From an uncultured Archangium sp. (GTDB lineage: Bacteria > Myxococcota > Myxococcia > Myxococcales > Myxococcaceae): 15,096 bases of DNA. The notes below the pieces were generated by a model, which had not been told where the DNA came from, made no database searches, and saw only the letters and a program-made list of their open reading frames with translations. The translations under genes and the position numbers were made by a program. Below, piece by piece: positions 1-8,143 of this stretch. The DNA lies in assembly GCA_946479335.1 (NCBI GenBank), contig CAMLFP010000101.1, positions 1 through 15,096 on the forward strand, in the 5' to 3' direction. Numbering within the stretch: the stretch's first letter is position 1; each line of letters starts with the position of its first letter.

Positions 1-54
1 ACGTCGATGTGACGCCAGTTGGCTTCGTAGTACGCGCTCGGTGCACGATGCTCG

Positions 55-678
55 GTGGCGCGCTACGCAGCGCCTGTGCTGCACGCGCACCTCGTCGCCA
101 ACCTGGGAGACTTCGCCCTCGAGGTGGAGCTGCGCGCGTCGCCCGGCGTCACGGTGCTCTTCGGCCCCTCCGGCGCGGGGAAGACGAGTGCGTTGCGCGC
201 GCTCGCCGGCCTGATTCCCCTGAGCGCCGGGTTCGTGCGCTTCGGCGCTGAAGACTGGACGCAACTGCCGCCCGAGCAGCGCGCCATCGGCTACGTGTTC
301 CAGTCGAGCGCGCTGTTCCCGCACCTGAGCGTCGAAGAGAACGTGCGCTTCGGCGCGCCTTCGGCTGACCTCGCGTCGACGTGGCTGGAGCGGTTGCGCC
401 TGAGCGCGCTGGCGAAGCGGCGCCCCTCGTCACTCTCGGGAGGAGAGGCACAGCGCGTGGCGTTGGCGCGGGCCCTCGCGCGCCAGCCGAAGGTGTTGCT
501 GCTCGATGAGCCGTTCTCGTCACTCGACGACGCGCGCCGCGACGAGCTGCTGCTCGAGGTGAAGTCAGTCGTCGAGCGCGAGCAGTTGGTGACCGTCTTC
601 GTGACGCATGATCGCGCCGAAGGCGAACGTCTCGGGGGCACCTTTGTGCCCATGAACGCCGGGCGCGTGAATCGTTGA
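55..678 (+). CDS. ABC transporter ATP-binding protein (molybdate/sulfate-importer type)
   Basis: ATPase subunit that would power an inner-membrane ABC importer. All nucleotide-binding motifs are visible: Walker A GPSGAGKT at residues 37-44, Q-loop Gln83, signature LSGGEAQ at 127-133, Walker B VLLLDE at 147-152, D-loop SSLD, and switch His185 in TVFVTHD. The signature and the spacing resemble ModC and CysA. At 207 residues it ends right after the ATPase fold and lacks the C-terminal TOBE/MOP regulatory domain of full-length ModC (about 350 residues), so its substrate cannot be assigned. The start is uncertain: GTG at 55 gives the longest frame, but GTG at 76 (residue 8) would begin with the more family-like MLHAHLVANLGDF. 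Neither has a clear Shine-Dalgarno site. The permease and binding protein should lie upstream of the window. The next gene begins 33 bases downstream but is unrelated in function. Confidence 0.88.
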   Translation: MARYAAPVLHAHLVANLGDFALEVELRASPGVTVLFGPSGAGKTSALRALAGLIPLSAGFVRFGAEDWTQLPPEQRAIGYVFQSSALFPHLSVEENVRFGAPSADLASTWLERLRLSALAKRRPSSLSGGEAQRVALARALARQPKVLLLDEPFSSLDDARRDELLLEVKSVVEREQLVTVFVTHDRAEGERLGGTFVPMNAGRVNR

Positions 679-711
679 TTCTGAAGTCAATTTCACCAAC
701 AGTCGCGCGCC

Positions 712-2331
<1,620 letters not shown>

Positions 2332-2333
2332 AA

Positions 2334-2376
2334 CTCCCCCTCTCCCACTCGTGGGAGAGGGTCGGGGTGAGGGCCG
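2334..2376 (+). repeat. Palindromic intergenic repeat, copy 1 (carboxylase operon)
   Basis: A palindrome with left arm CCCTCTCCCAC (2338-2348), a two-base loop and right arm GTGGGAGAGGG (2351-2361), an 11-bp perfect stem, followed by the conserved tail GGGGTGAGGGCCGA. The same element occurs at 13880-13921 in the same orientation and at 13934-13980 inverted. It fills nearly all of the 50-base gap between the two carboxylase genes. There is no U-tract after the hairpin, so it is not an ordinary intrinsic terminator, and the downstream gene clearly needs expression together with the upstream one. It resembles a family of short CCCTCACCCC/CCCTCTCCC palindromes that I recall from many proteobacterial genomes. 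Confidence 0.9.
2366..2373 (+). promoter_or_regulatory. Ribosome binding site inside repeat copy 1
   Basis: The repeat tail reads GGTGAGGG at 2366-2373. Both GGTGA (11 bases before the ATG at 2382) and GAGGG (8 bases before) can pair with the anti-Shine-Dalgarno end of 16S rRNA. No other candidate lies closer, so the translation signal for the carboxylase alpha subunit appears to come from the mobile-type repeat itself. Confidence 0.6.
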
Positions 2377-2381
2377 AATCA

Positions 2382-4337
2382 ATGAAAACACTCACAAAAC
2401 TCATCGTCGCCAACCGCGGAGAGATCGCCCTGCGCGTGATGAAGACCGCTCGCAAGATGGGCCTCGGCACCGTCGCGGTGTTCTCCGACGCCGACGCGAA
2501 CGCGCCGCACGTGAAGTTCGCCGACGAGGCGGTGCGCATCGGGCCGGCGCCATCGAGAGACTCGTACCTCTCGACGGAGGCCATCCTGCGCGCGGCGAAG
2601 CTGACGGGCGCTGACTGCGTACACCCGGGCTACGGCTTTCTCTCGGAGAACCCCGACTTCGCGCAGGCGGTGACCGGCGCGGGGCTCACCTTCATCGGCC
2701 CGACGCCGGAAGCGATTCGCGCGATGGGCCTCAAGCGTGAAGCGAAGGCGCTGGTCGGTGCGCGCGGAGTTCCACTCGTGCCCGGCTTCGACGGCGGAGA
2801 TCAGTCGCTCGCGCTGCTGGAGAAGAAGGCGCTCGAAGTGGGCCTGCCGGTCATCTTCAAGCCGTCGGCGGGCGGCGGCGGCAAGGGCATGAAGATCGCG
2901 CGCAAGCCCGAGGAGCTGCGCGAGGCCATCGAGTCAGGCCAACGCGAAGCGAAGAGCGCGTTCGGCGACGCGACGCTGATCATCGAGAAGTACCTCGAGC
3001 GGCCGCGCCACGTGGAGATCCAGCTGCTCGGTGACGCGCATGGCAACGTGGTGCACCTCTTCGAGCGCGAGTGCAGCATCCAGCGGCGGCACCAGAAGGT
3101 CGTCGAGGAGACGCCGTCGGTCGCGCTGACGCCGGAGACGCGCGCGAAGATGGGCGCGGCGGCGGTCGAGGTGGCGAAGGCCATCGGCTACACGAACGCG
3201 GGCACGGTGGAGTTCATCCTCGACGCGCAGGGGAACTTCTATTTCTCCGAGATGAACACGCGCCTGCAGGTGGAGCACCGCGTGACGGAGCAGGTGGTGG
3301 GCGTCGACCTCGTCGAGCTGCAGCTCCGCATCGCGCGCGGCGAGAAGCTGCCGTTTACGCAGGAGCAGTTGAAGCAGCGCGGGCACTCGGTGCAGGTGCG
3401 CCTGTACGCGGAAGACCCGGCGAGCGGCTTCCTCCCCAGCGTCGGGCCGGTGCACGACTTCCACGTGCACGAGGTGGGCGGCGTGTTCGTCGACGCTGGC
3501 GTCGAGAGCGGCGGCGAGGTGTCGATGCACTACGACCCGATGATCGCCAAGCTCATCGCGTGGGGTGAAGATCGCGCCGACGCGCACGCACGGCTGCTGC
3601 GTTCCCTCGAAGGGCTCAGCGTGCAGGGCGTGAAGACCAACCGCGAGTTCCTCACGCGGCTCTTCAAGCACGAGAAGTACCAGCAGGGCGCGCTCCACAC
3701 CGGCTTCATCGAGGAGCACTTCGGCGCGGCGGTGCCGGAGCTCACGAGCGACGAACGTCGCACGCGGTGCGCGTTGGCGGCCACGTTGGCGTCGCACCTC
3801 GACCGCCGCGCGGCGGATCCGTTCCTCCCGGGCATCACCACCGGGTTCCGCAACAGCCGCTTCGCGGAGCAGTTCGTCGAGTTCGAGGGCGGCCCGCGCG
3901 TCGAGTACCGCGACCTGGGCGGCGGCAGGTTCCTGCACGAGGGCGCGACGTGGCAGGTCATCGCGTGGAGCGCCCCCGCGCTGCTGCTCGAAGCACCAAA
4001 CGGACAACGTATCCGCTTCCGCGTGACGCGCGTGGGCAGCACGACGTTCGTTCACGCACCGTCAGGTGACGAGGTGCTCGTCGAGGCGCCGCGCTTCCCC
4101 GCGCCGCAAGACTCCGCGCTCAAGGGCGGCTTCATCGCGCCGATGCCCGGCAAGGTCGTGAAGGTGAACGTGAAGCCCGGCGACGCGGTGAAGGCGGGGC
4201 AGGTGCTGCTGGTGCTCGAGGCGATGAAGATGGAGCAGGCCACGCGCAGCCCCGCCGACGGCATCGTGAAGTCGGTGCCGGTACGCGAAGGCGACCAGGT
4301 CACCGCGGGTCAGGTGCTGGTGACGCTCGAGGAGTAG
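2382..4337 (+). CDS. Acyl-CoA carboxylase alpha subunit: biotin carboxylase plus biotin carrier domain
   Basis: Carboxylates its own biotin with ATP and bicarbonate and presents it to the beta subunit encoded upstream. The 651 residues match the methylcrotonyl-CoA carboxylase alpha layout: an N-terminal biotin carboxylase domain opening with LIVANRGEIALRVMKTAR, an ATP-grasp core with a GGGGKGM glycine loop and FSEMNTRLQVEH, a C-terminal biotin carboxylase part to about 445, a linking region at about 450-570, and a biotinyl domain at about 580-651 with the motif EAMKM, where Lys616 is the biotinylated residue. The ATG at 2382 starts exactly at the conserved N-terminus; the frame is open further upstream but that part is antisense-like noise over the beta gene. 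One oddity is Arg300, where nearly all family members have Pro (QVEHPVTE). Its last 28 bases overlap the convergent desaturase gene. Confidence 0.94.
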   Translation: MKTLTKLIVANRGEIALRVMKTARKMGLGTVAVFSDADANAPHVKFADEAVRIGPAPSRDSYLSTEAILRAAKLTGADCVHPGYGFLSENPDFAQAVTGAGLTFIGPTPEAIRAMGLKREAKALVGARGVPLVPGFDGGDQSLALLEKKALEVGLPVIFKPSAGGGGKGMKIARKPEELREAIESGQREAKSAFGDATLIIEKYLERPRHVEIQLLGDAHGNVVHLFERECSIQRRHQKVVEETPSVALTPETRAKMGAAAVEVAKAIGYTNAGTVEFILDAQGNFYFSEMNTRLQVEHRVTEQVVGVDLVELQLRIARGEKLPFTQEQLKQRGHSVQVRLYAEDPASGFLPSVGPVHDFHVHEVGGVFVDAGVESGGEVSMHYDPMIAKLIAWGEDRADAHARLLRSLEGLSVQGVKTNREFLTRLFKHEKYQQGALHTGFIEEHFGAAVPELTSDERRTRCALAATLASHLDRRAADPFLPGITTGFRNSRFAEQFVEFEGGPRVEYRDLGGGRFLHEGATWQVIAWSAPALLLEAPNGQRIRFRVTRVGSTTFVHAPSGDEVLVEAPRFPAPQDSALKGGFIAPMPGKVVKVNVKPGDAVKAGQVLLVLEAMKMEQATRSPADGIVKSVPVREGDQVTAGQVLVTLEE

Positions 4338-5086
4338 TCGGGCAGCTCCGCGGGCACCGGCACCACGCGCAGCATCCCCAGCTTCTGCGCGGCGAGCACC
4401 ATCGTGTAGCCGAGGTCGACCTCGCGCCCGCGCATCGCGAAGTTCGCCGAGCGCGGCGAGTGGTGGTGGTTGTTCTGGTAGCCCTCACCGAACACCAGCC
4501 ACGCCACGAGGCTGTTGTTGCGCGAGTCGTCGGGCGTCTCGAAGTTCCGCCCGCCGTACTTGTGCGCGAAGGCGTTGACGAGCCAGCCCTGAATCGGGTG
4601 CGTCATCATCCCGAAGAAGTAGGCGGCGCCGAGCCACCAGCCGACAGTCAGCCCCAGCACCACGCCGACCGACGCGTGCAGCAGGTACGGCAGCGCCCAC
4701 AGCCCGCGGCGGTTGAGCCAGCTCACCTCGAAGTCGAGGTCCTTCACGGTGCGCATCGTCTCCGGGTCGCGGCGGATGAGCTTCGAGAGCATGCGGTTGT
4801 ACGAGTGCAACTGCACCAGCATCAGCGCGAACACGTTGTGGAAGCGCGGGCTGTGCGGGTCGGCCTCGGTGTCAGACGCCGCGTGGTGCAGCCGGTGCAT
4901 CGCCGACCAGCCCTTGGGGTCGATGCCGGTGACCCAGTTGCCTGTCGCCACCACGAACTTTCGGGTGAACGGGTGTAACTCCACCGCGCCGTGCGTGAGG
5001 CCCCGGTGGTACAGCACCGAGATGTAGAACGCGTTGAGCATGTACGTCAGGAGGAACACCGTCAGGCACAGGAGCGCGTAGGTCAT
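4310..5086 (-). CDS. Membrane fatty-acid (acyl-CoA/acyl-lipid) desaturase
   Basis: Integral-membrane di-iron enzyme that introduces a cis double bond into a fatty acyl chain, using O2 and electrons from a ferredoxin- or cytochrome-type donor. All three histidine boxes are present: HRGLTH at residues 27-32, HRLHH at 64-68 and NNHHH at 205-209, and the second is followed by the ASDTEADPHSP stretch typical of delta-9 type desaturases. Hydrophobic segments lie at about 1-25 and about 135-175. At 258 residues it is on the short side, because the N-terminal helices and tail before the first box are trimmed. The ATG at 5086 is chosen because upstream in-frame sequence is not protein-like and contains the operator; it has no Shine-Dalgarno site and may be leaderless. 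It is divergent from a FabR/DesT-like regulator, a pairing known from Pseudomonas desaturases. The 3' end overlaps the convergent carboxylase gene by 28 bases. Confidence 0.9.
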   Translation of the reverse strand: MTYALLCLTVFLLTYMLNAFYISVLYHRGLTHGAVELHPFTRKFVVATGNWVTGIDPKGWSAMHRLHHAASDTEADPHSPRFHNVFALMLVQLHSYNRMLSKLIRRDPETMRTVKDLDFEVSWLNRRGLWALPYLLHASVGVVLGLTVGWWLGAAYFFGMMTHPIQGWLVNAFAHKYGGRNFETPDDSRNNSLVAWLVFGEGYQNNHHHSPRSANFAMRGREVDLGYTMVLAAQKLGMLRVVPVPAELPDYSSSVTST

Positions 5087-5095
5087 GGCGCGCAG

Positions 5096-5113
5096 AGTTA
5101 ACAGTCGTTCACT
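5096..5113. promoter_or_regulatory. Predicted FabR/DesT-type operator
   Basis: AGTTAACAGTCGTTCACT is an imperfect palindrome with 7-bp arms around a 4-bp centre (AGTTAAC against AGTGAAC, one mismatch); one further flanking G/C pair extends the symmetry. From memory, DesT boxes in Pseudomonas have the form AGTgAAC-N4-GTTcACT, the same size and nearly the same sequence. It lies 9 bases before the desaturase start and 46 bases before the regulator gene, overlapping a possible -10 element (TTAACT on the minus strand). Binding here would block the desaturase and could also autoregulate the repressor gene. Confidence 0.62.
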
Positions 5114-5158
5114 CAAATGGGGGACGCCATCGGCGCGGCGGTGATAGATCCATGACAA

Positions 5159-5788
5159 ATGGCCAACCGCTCGGAACAAAAGGAACACACGCGCCGCCGG
5201 CTGATCGACGCGGCGTTGCAGCTGAGCGCGGAGCACGGGTTCTCGGCGTTGAGCTTGCGAGAGATCGCCCGCGAATCAGGCATCGCGGCCGCGGGCTTCT
5301 ACCGGCACTTCCGCGACCTCGACGAGCTGGGGCTGGTGCTGGTCGACGAGGTCGCGCTGGCGCTGCGCCAGCTGATTCGTGAGGCGCGGGCGCGGGCGAA
5401 GGTGCAGCGCGGCCGCACGCGCGCGTCGGTCGAGGCCTTCATGGACTTCGCGTACCAGAAGCCGCACCTCTTCCGCCTGCTGCTGGGTGAGCGGCTCGGC
5501 GGCTCGAAGTCGTTCCGCGAGGCGATGCGCAAGGAGGTCGACGTCTTCGTGAATGAGCTCAGCGAGGAGCTCGAGAAGCAGGCGCGCGCCGCGGGTCAAG
5601 CGACCGAGCTCATCCCCTTCGCGGCGGAGGCCATCGTGGCCATCGTCTTCAGCGTGGGCGCGGAGGTGTTGGATCTCCCGCGGCACCGCCACGCGGGCCT
5701 CGCCGATCGCGTCATCAAGGAAGTCCACCTCGTGCTGCGCGGCGCCGGCTTCCCCGACGCGAAGCGGCGTGCGGTCAAAACTGCGTGA
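5159..5788 (+). CDS. TetR-family regulator, FabR/DesT-like (fatty-acid unsaturation control)
   Basis: Probable acyl-CoA-sensing repressor of unsaturated fatty-acid synthesis. The 209 residues align by eye with E. coli FabR along most of their length: QKEHTRRRLIDAAL at 7-20, the helix-turn-helix SLREIARESGIAAAGFYRHF at 32-51, then RDLDELGLVLVDE, FRLLLGER and the late IVFSVGAEVLDL, all with close FabR counterparts. FabR in E. coli controls fabA/fabB, and DesT in Pseudomonas controls desaturase genes. This gene is divergent from a desaturase across a 72-bp gap holding a DesT-like palindrome, so local control of that desaturase is the likely role (inferred). The ATG at 5159 gives the family-like N-terminus; the ATG at 5152 is in another frame. 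The 3' end overlaps the convergent lipoprotein gene by 14 bases. Confidence 0.87.
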   Translation: MANRSEQKEHTRRRLIDAALQLSAEHGFSALSLREIARESGIAAAGFYRHFRDLDELGLVLVDEVALALRQLIREARARAKVQRGRTRASVEAFMDFAYQKPHLFRLLLGERLGGSKSFREAMRKEVDVFVNELSEELEKQARAAGQATELIPFAAEAIVAIVFSVGAEVLDLPRHRHAGLADRVIKEVHLVLRGAGFPDAKRRAVKTA

Positions 5789-6368
5789 CGCCGTTGGCGC
5801 AGAGGTTCTCCGGGCCCTGCGCGTAGTGCGCCTGCACGAAGGCGTTGAGCGACGGCTGGTCGACGCACGCCGCGCGGTAGACGTAGCCCCACGACACCGC
5901 CACCAGCGGCTCGGTGATGAGCGGGTCGGGCGTGATGACGGTGCGCACGCGAACGCTGGAGCAGAGCGCGTCATCAGGCAGTGAAGCCGAGGCGGCCCGC
6001 AGCGCGTCGAGCACCGGCGTGCAGTCGCCCGACACCTGGTCGCAGTTCGAGAGCAGCACCACCGCGCCGTGCTCGAGGTCGTGCACGTAGTAGCCGCGCG
6101 GCACCGGCGAGGTGAACTCCTGGTACGCGGCCCAGACGGGGAAGTGCGGGCCGCTGTTGGGCGGGTTCGACGGCCAGTGGATGTCGGTGCCGACGTCGAC
6201 GTGCTGGCCGCCTTGCAGCTCCCAGCGCTCCATGGTGATGGCGCAGCCGGCGTCGATGGTGGTGACCTCCAGCGGCGTGCCCGCGTCGGAGCCCACAGGC
6301 GTGTGCGTCGCCGGGCCGCAACCGACGAGCACGAAGAACAGCACGAGGCAGGGCATCGGGGAGCGCAT
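5775..6368 (-). CDS. DUF3105-type lipoprotein
   Basis: Predicted lipoprotein of 197 residues with no known enzymatic role. The N-terminus has a short hydrophobic signal ending in a lipobox LVGC, with Cys17 as the lipidated residue, followed by a small Thr/Pro/Gly-rich linker. The body carries two patterns I associate with DUF3105: NPPNSGPH at 68-75 and YVHDLEHGAVVLL at 94-106. The conserved His residues (75, 96, 100) and Glu99 could bind metal, but this is a guess. Several further Cys residues are present, consistent with disulfides in an extracytoplasmic protein. AAGGG lies 6 bases before the ATG at 6368. It starts only 12 bases after the stop of the larger lipoprotein gene (upstream on the same strand), so the two are almost certainly co-transcribed. 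Confidence 0.8.
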   Translation of the reverse strand: MRSPMPCLVLFFVLVGCGPATHTPVGSDAGTPLEVTTIDAGCAITMERWELQGGQHVDVGTDIHWPSNPPNSGPHFPVWAAYQEFTSPVPRGYYVHDLEHGAVVLLSNCDQVSGDCTPVLDALRAASASLPDDALCSSVRVRTVITPDPLITEPLVAVSWGYVYRAACVDQPSLNAFVQAHYAQGPENLCANGVTQF

Positions 6369-6380
6369 GCCCGACCCTTA

Positions 6381-8096
6381 TCAGCGCGACGCGGTCTCGA
6401 TGTCGGTGTTGTGCGCGACGACGAAGCACACCACGTAGCGCGACTGCGGCCAGTCAGGGTGACGGTAGGTGCCCACCGCGAGGAAGACGTTGATGTCGGG
6501 CCGCATCAACACCTCGGTGGGGAACTGGAAGTGGTTGAGGTCGTCGACGAGCTGCACGTAGCCGCGCACCGAGCCCTTGGCGACCGCCGCCGTCTTGCCC
6601 AGCACGTGCTGGAGCGCGTCGCCGGGTGTCCACCGCAGCGACCGGAGGTTGTCGTACACCGTCGCGCTCTCGTCGGAGGGCCACAGCGTCCACTGCGCGA
6701 TGTTGAGCTTGCGGTCGAGGCGCATCTGGTTGAGGCGCGTGATGATGGCCACCTCCGCGTCGTGGCGGTCGAAGTTCACCAGCGGCACGTAGGTCGCGAA
6801 GATGGCGGCGAGCCCGTGGTCGAGCGAGTCGACGGAGCCCACGGCCACCAGCGTCGCGCGCTTGTTGGTGATGGCCTGCCGCTGGAACGGGTTGTCGAGC
6901 GCGAACTCCATGAAGGTCGAGAGGTCGCGGGTGCCGGTGACGAAGCCGTTGCCGAAGCCGGAGCTGACGATGTCGGCGCCGACGTCCCACCCGGCGAGCA
7001 TGCCGAGCGCGATGGTGTCGGCGTCTTCTGCTTCTTCGTCGGCGTAGAGCGCCTCGAAGTAGTGCGGCGCGAGCTCCTGCGCGGTGGCGCTCTGGGGCTG
7101 TGACTCGGTGAGCAGCGGCAGCTTCGCGCGGCCGCGCACGCCGTTCACCGCGGTGATGAAGCGCGCGTTGAACTCGCCCTTGGGCACGTCGGCGTCGCGG
7201 GTGTCGTGCGACCAGGTGTCATTCGCGGTGCCTGCCGGCCACAGGGTGAACGCGGCGGCGCTGCTGCCCAGCATGCGGCCGGGTTCAAACGACGCGATGA
7301 CCAGCGAGGTGCGCACGTCCTTCGCGCTCACCGGGCAGCTGAAGGCGAACTCCGGGGGCTTGAGCGCGTCGAGCGTCTTGCAGCTGGCGACGCCGAACTC
7401 GCCCTTGTTGATCATCGCCTCGATGCGTTCCGGCGAACCCTTGTTCACCCGGCCGCGGAGCTCGACGGTGCCCGTGGTGCCGACGAGGGTGATGGGCTTC
7501 TCGAACACCGCAGAGGGCGTGCTCCACGAGAGCACCAGGCACGCCTTCTTGCCGACGCGCGCCACGCCGATGCCGGCGAGGGCAGGGCTGCCGAGCGCGC
7601 GCGCCTGCTTCTCGATGTCTTCGCGCCAGTGCTCGATCCACTTCGCGTCGGGCGTGTCTTCGGGCACGTCACCGGCGAGCGCCCACAGCTCGGCCTGCGT
7701 CGCGGTGGAGCCGCAGCGGCGGATGATGAACGTCCGCAGCGACTGGCCGGGGTACTCGCCCTTCGCGGCGTAGAAGGCGGCCACTTCGCGCGCGATGCAC
7801 TGCTGATCTTCAGAGAGGTTCTTCACGAAGCCGGGCGCGCTCTTCGCGAGGGCCAGCTCCCAGGGCGTGGTGGGGCTCACGGTGGTGACGGCGGCGCTGG
7901 CGGGGAACGGGCCCTTGAGCGTCCACGTCTCGAAGCTCGACGGCGTCTTGCTCGCGAGGTCGACGGTCAGCGCCCGTTGCGCGACGAGCTGCAGCGTCTC
8001 GCGCTTCGGGAAGTGGTCCACTCCGACGCTCATCGCCGTGTACTTCGACGACGCGCACCCGCTCAACAACACCAGTACCCCAACCGTGATTCTCAT
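6381..8096 (-). CDS. Large lipoprotein, possibly with a diverged CAP/SCP-like domain
   Basis: A 571-residue protein of unrecognised function. The true start is the ATG at 8096, with an ideal AAGGAG 8 bases upstream (8105-8110), giving MRITVGVLVLLSGC; the lipobox LSGC makes Cys14 the lipidation site. The frame is open for 81 more codons upstream, but that stretch is Arg-rich and overlaps the dipeptidase gene, so it is rejected. Residues roughly 20-300 show no domain I can name. Residues about 305-430 contain FITAVNGVRGRAKLPLL followed by a helical stretch and a region rich in Gly and Phe, which resembles the opening of CAP/SCP domains (N.vR...gl.pL), but the typical GEN and HY motifs are not evident, so this is weak. 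The DUF3105 lipoprotein follows after 12 bases. An outer-membrane location is plausible. Confidence 0.78.
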   Translation of the reverse strand: MRITVGVLVLLSGCASSKYTAMSVGVDHFPKRETLQLVAQRALTVDLASKTPSSFETWTLKGPFPASAAVTTVSPTTPWELALAKSAPGFVKNLSEDQQCIAREVAAFYAAKGEYPGQSLRTFIIRRCGSTATQAELWALAGDVPEDTPDAKWIEHWREDIEKQARALGSPALAGIGVARVGKKACLVLSWSTPSAVFEKPITLVGTTGTVELRGRVNKGSPERIEAMINKGEFGVASCKTLDALKPPEFAFSCPVSAKDVRTSLVIASFEPGRMLGSSAAAFTLWPAGTANDTWSHDTRDADVPKGEFNARFITAVNGVRGRAKLPLLTESQPQSATAQELAPHYFEALYADEEAEDADTIALGMLAGWDVGADIVSSGFGNGFVTGTRDLSTFMEFALDNPFQRQAITNKRATLVAVGSVDSLDHGLAAIFATYVPLVNFDRHDAEVAIITRLNQMRLDRKLNIAQWTLWPSDESATVYDNLRSLRWTPGDALQHVLGKTAAVAKGSVRGYVQLVDDLNHFQFPTEVLMRPDINVFLAVGTYRHPDWPQSRYVVCFVVAHNTDIETASR

Positions 8097-8104
8097 GTGC
8101 ACCG

Positions 8105-8110
8105 CTCCTT
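8105..8110 (-). promoter_or_regulatory. Ribosome binding site fixing the large lipoprotein start
   Basis: The minus strand reads AAGGAG, 8 bases before the ATG at 8096. It is among the strongest Shine-Dalgarno sequences in the window and settles the start of the lipoprotein gene against the longer open frame that continues into the dipeptidase gene. Confidence 0.85.
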
Positions 8111-8143
8111 GTGCGTCGCGGATACCGCGCGCGTGTCGTGGCC

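Noticed and set aside
1..54. End of an upstream gene: TGA at 10-12 on the plus strand, or a minus-strand fragment reading PSAYYEANWRHIDV
   Set aside because: Only three codons are visible for the first, and the second has no start codon after an in-frame stop at 63-65; neither can be supported as a gene.
2334..2376. Repeat copy 1 as an intrinsic terminator of the beta gene
   Set aside because: No U-tract follows, and the next gene encodes the obligate partner subunit, so full termination here is unlikely.
2934..4055. 373-codon minus-strand frame inside the carboxylase alpha gene
   Set aside because: Antisense shadow with no recognisable motif and biased low-complexity composition.
6069..7103. 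344-codon plus-strand frame opposite the two lipoprotein genes
   Set aside because: Val/His/Arg-rich antisense translation crossing a real gene boundary.
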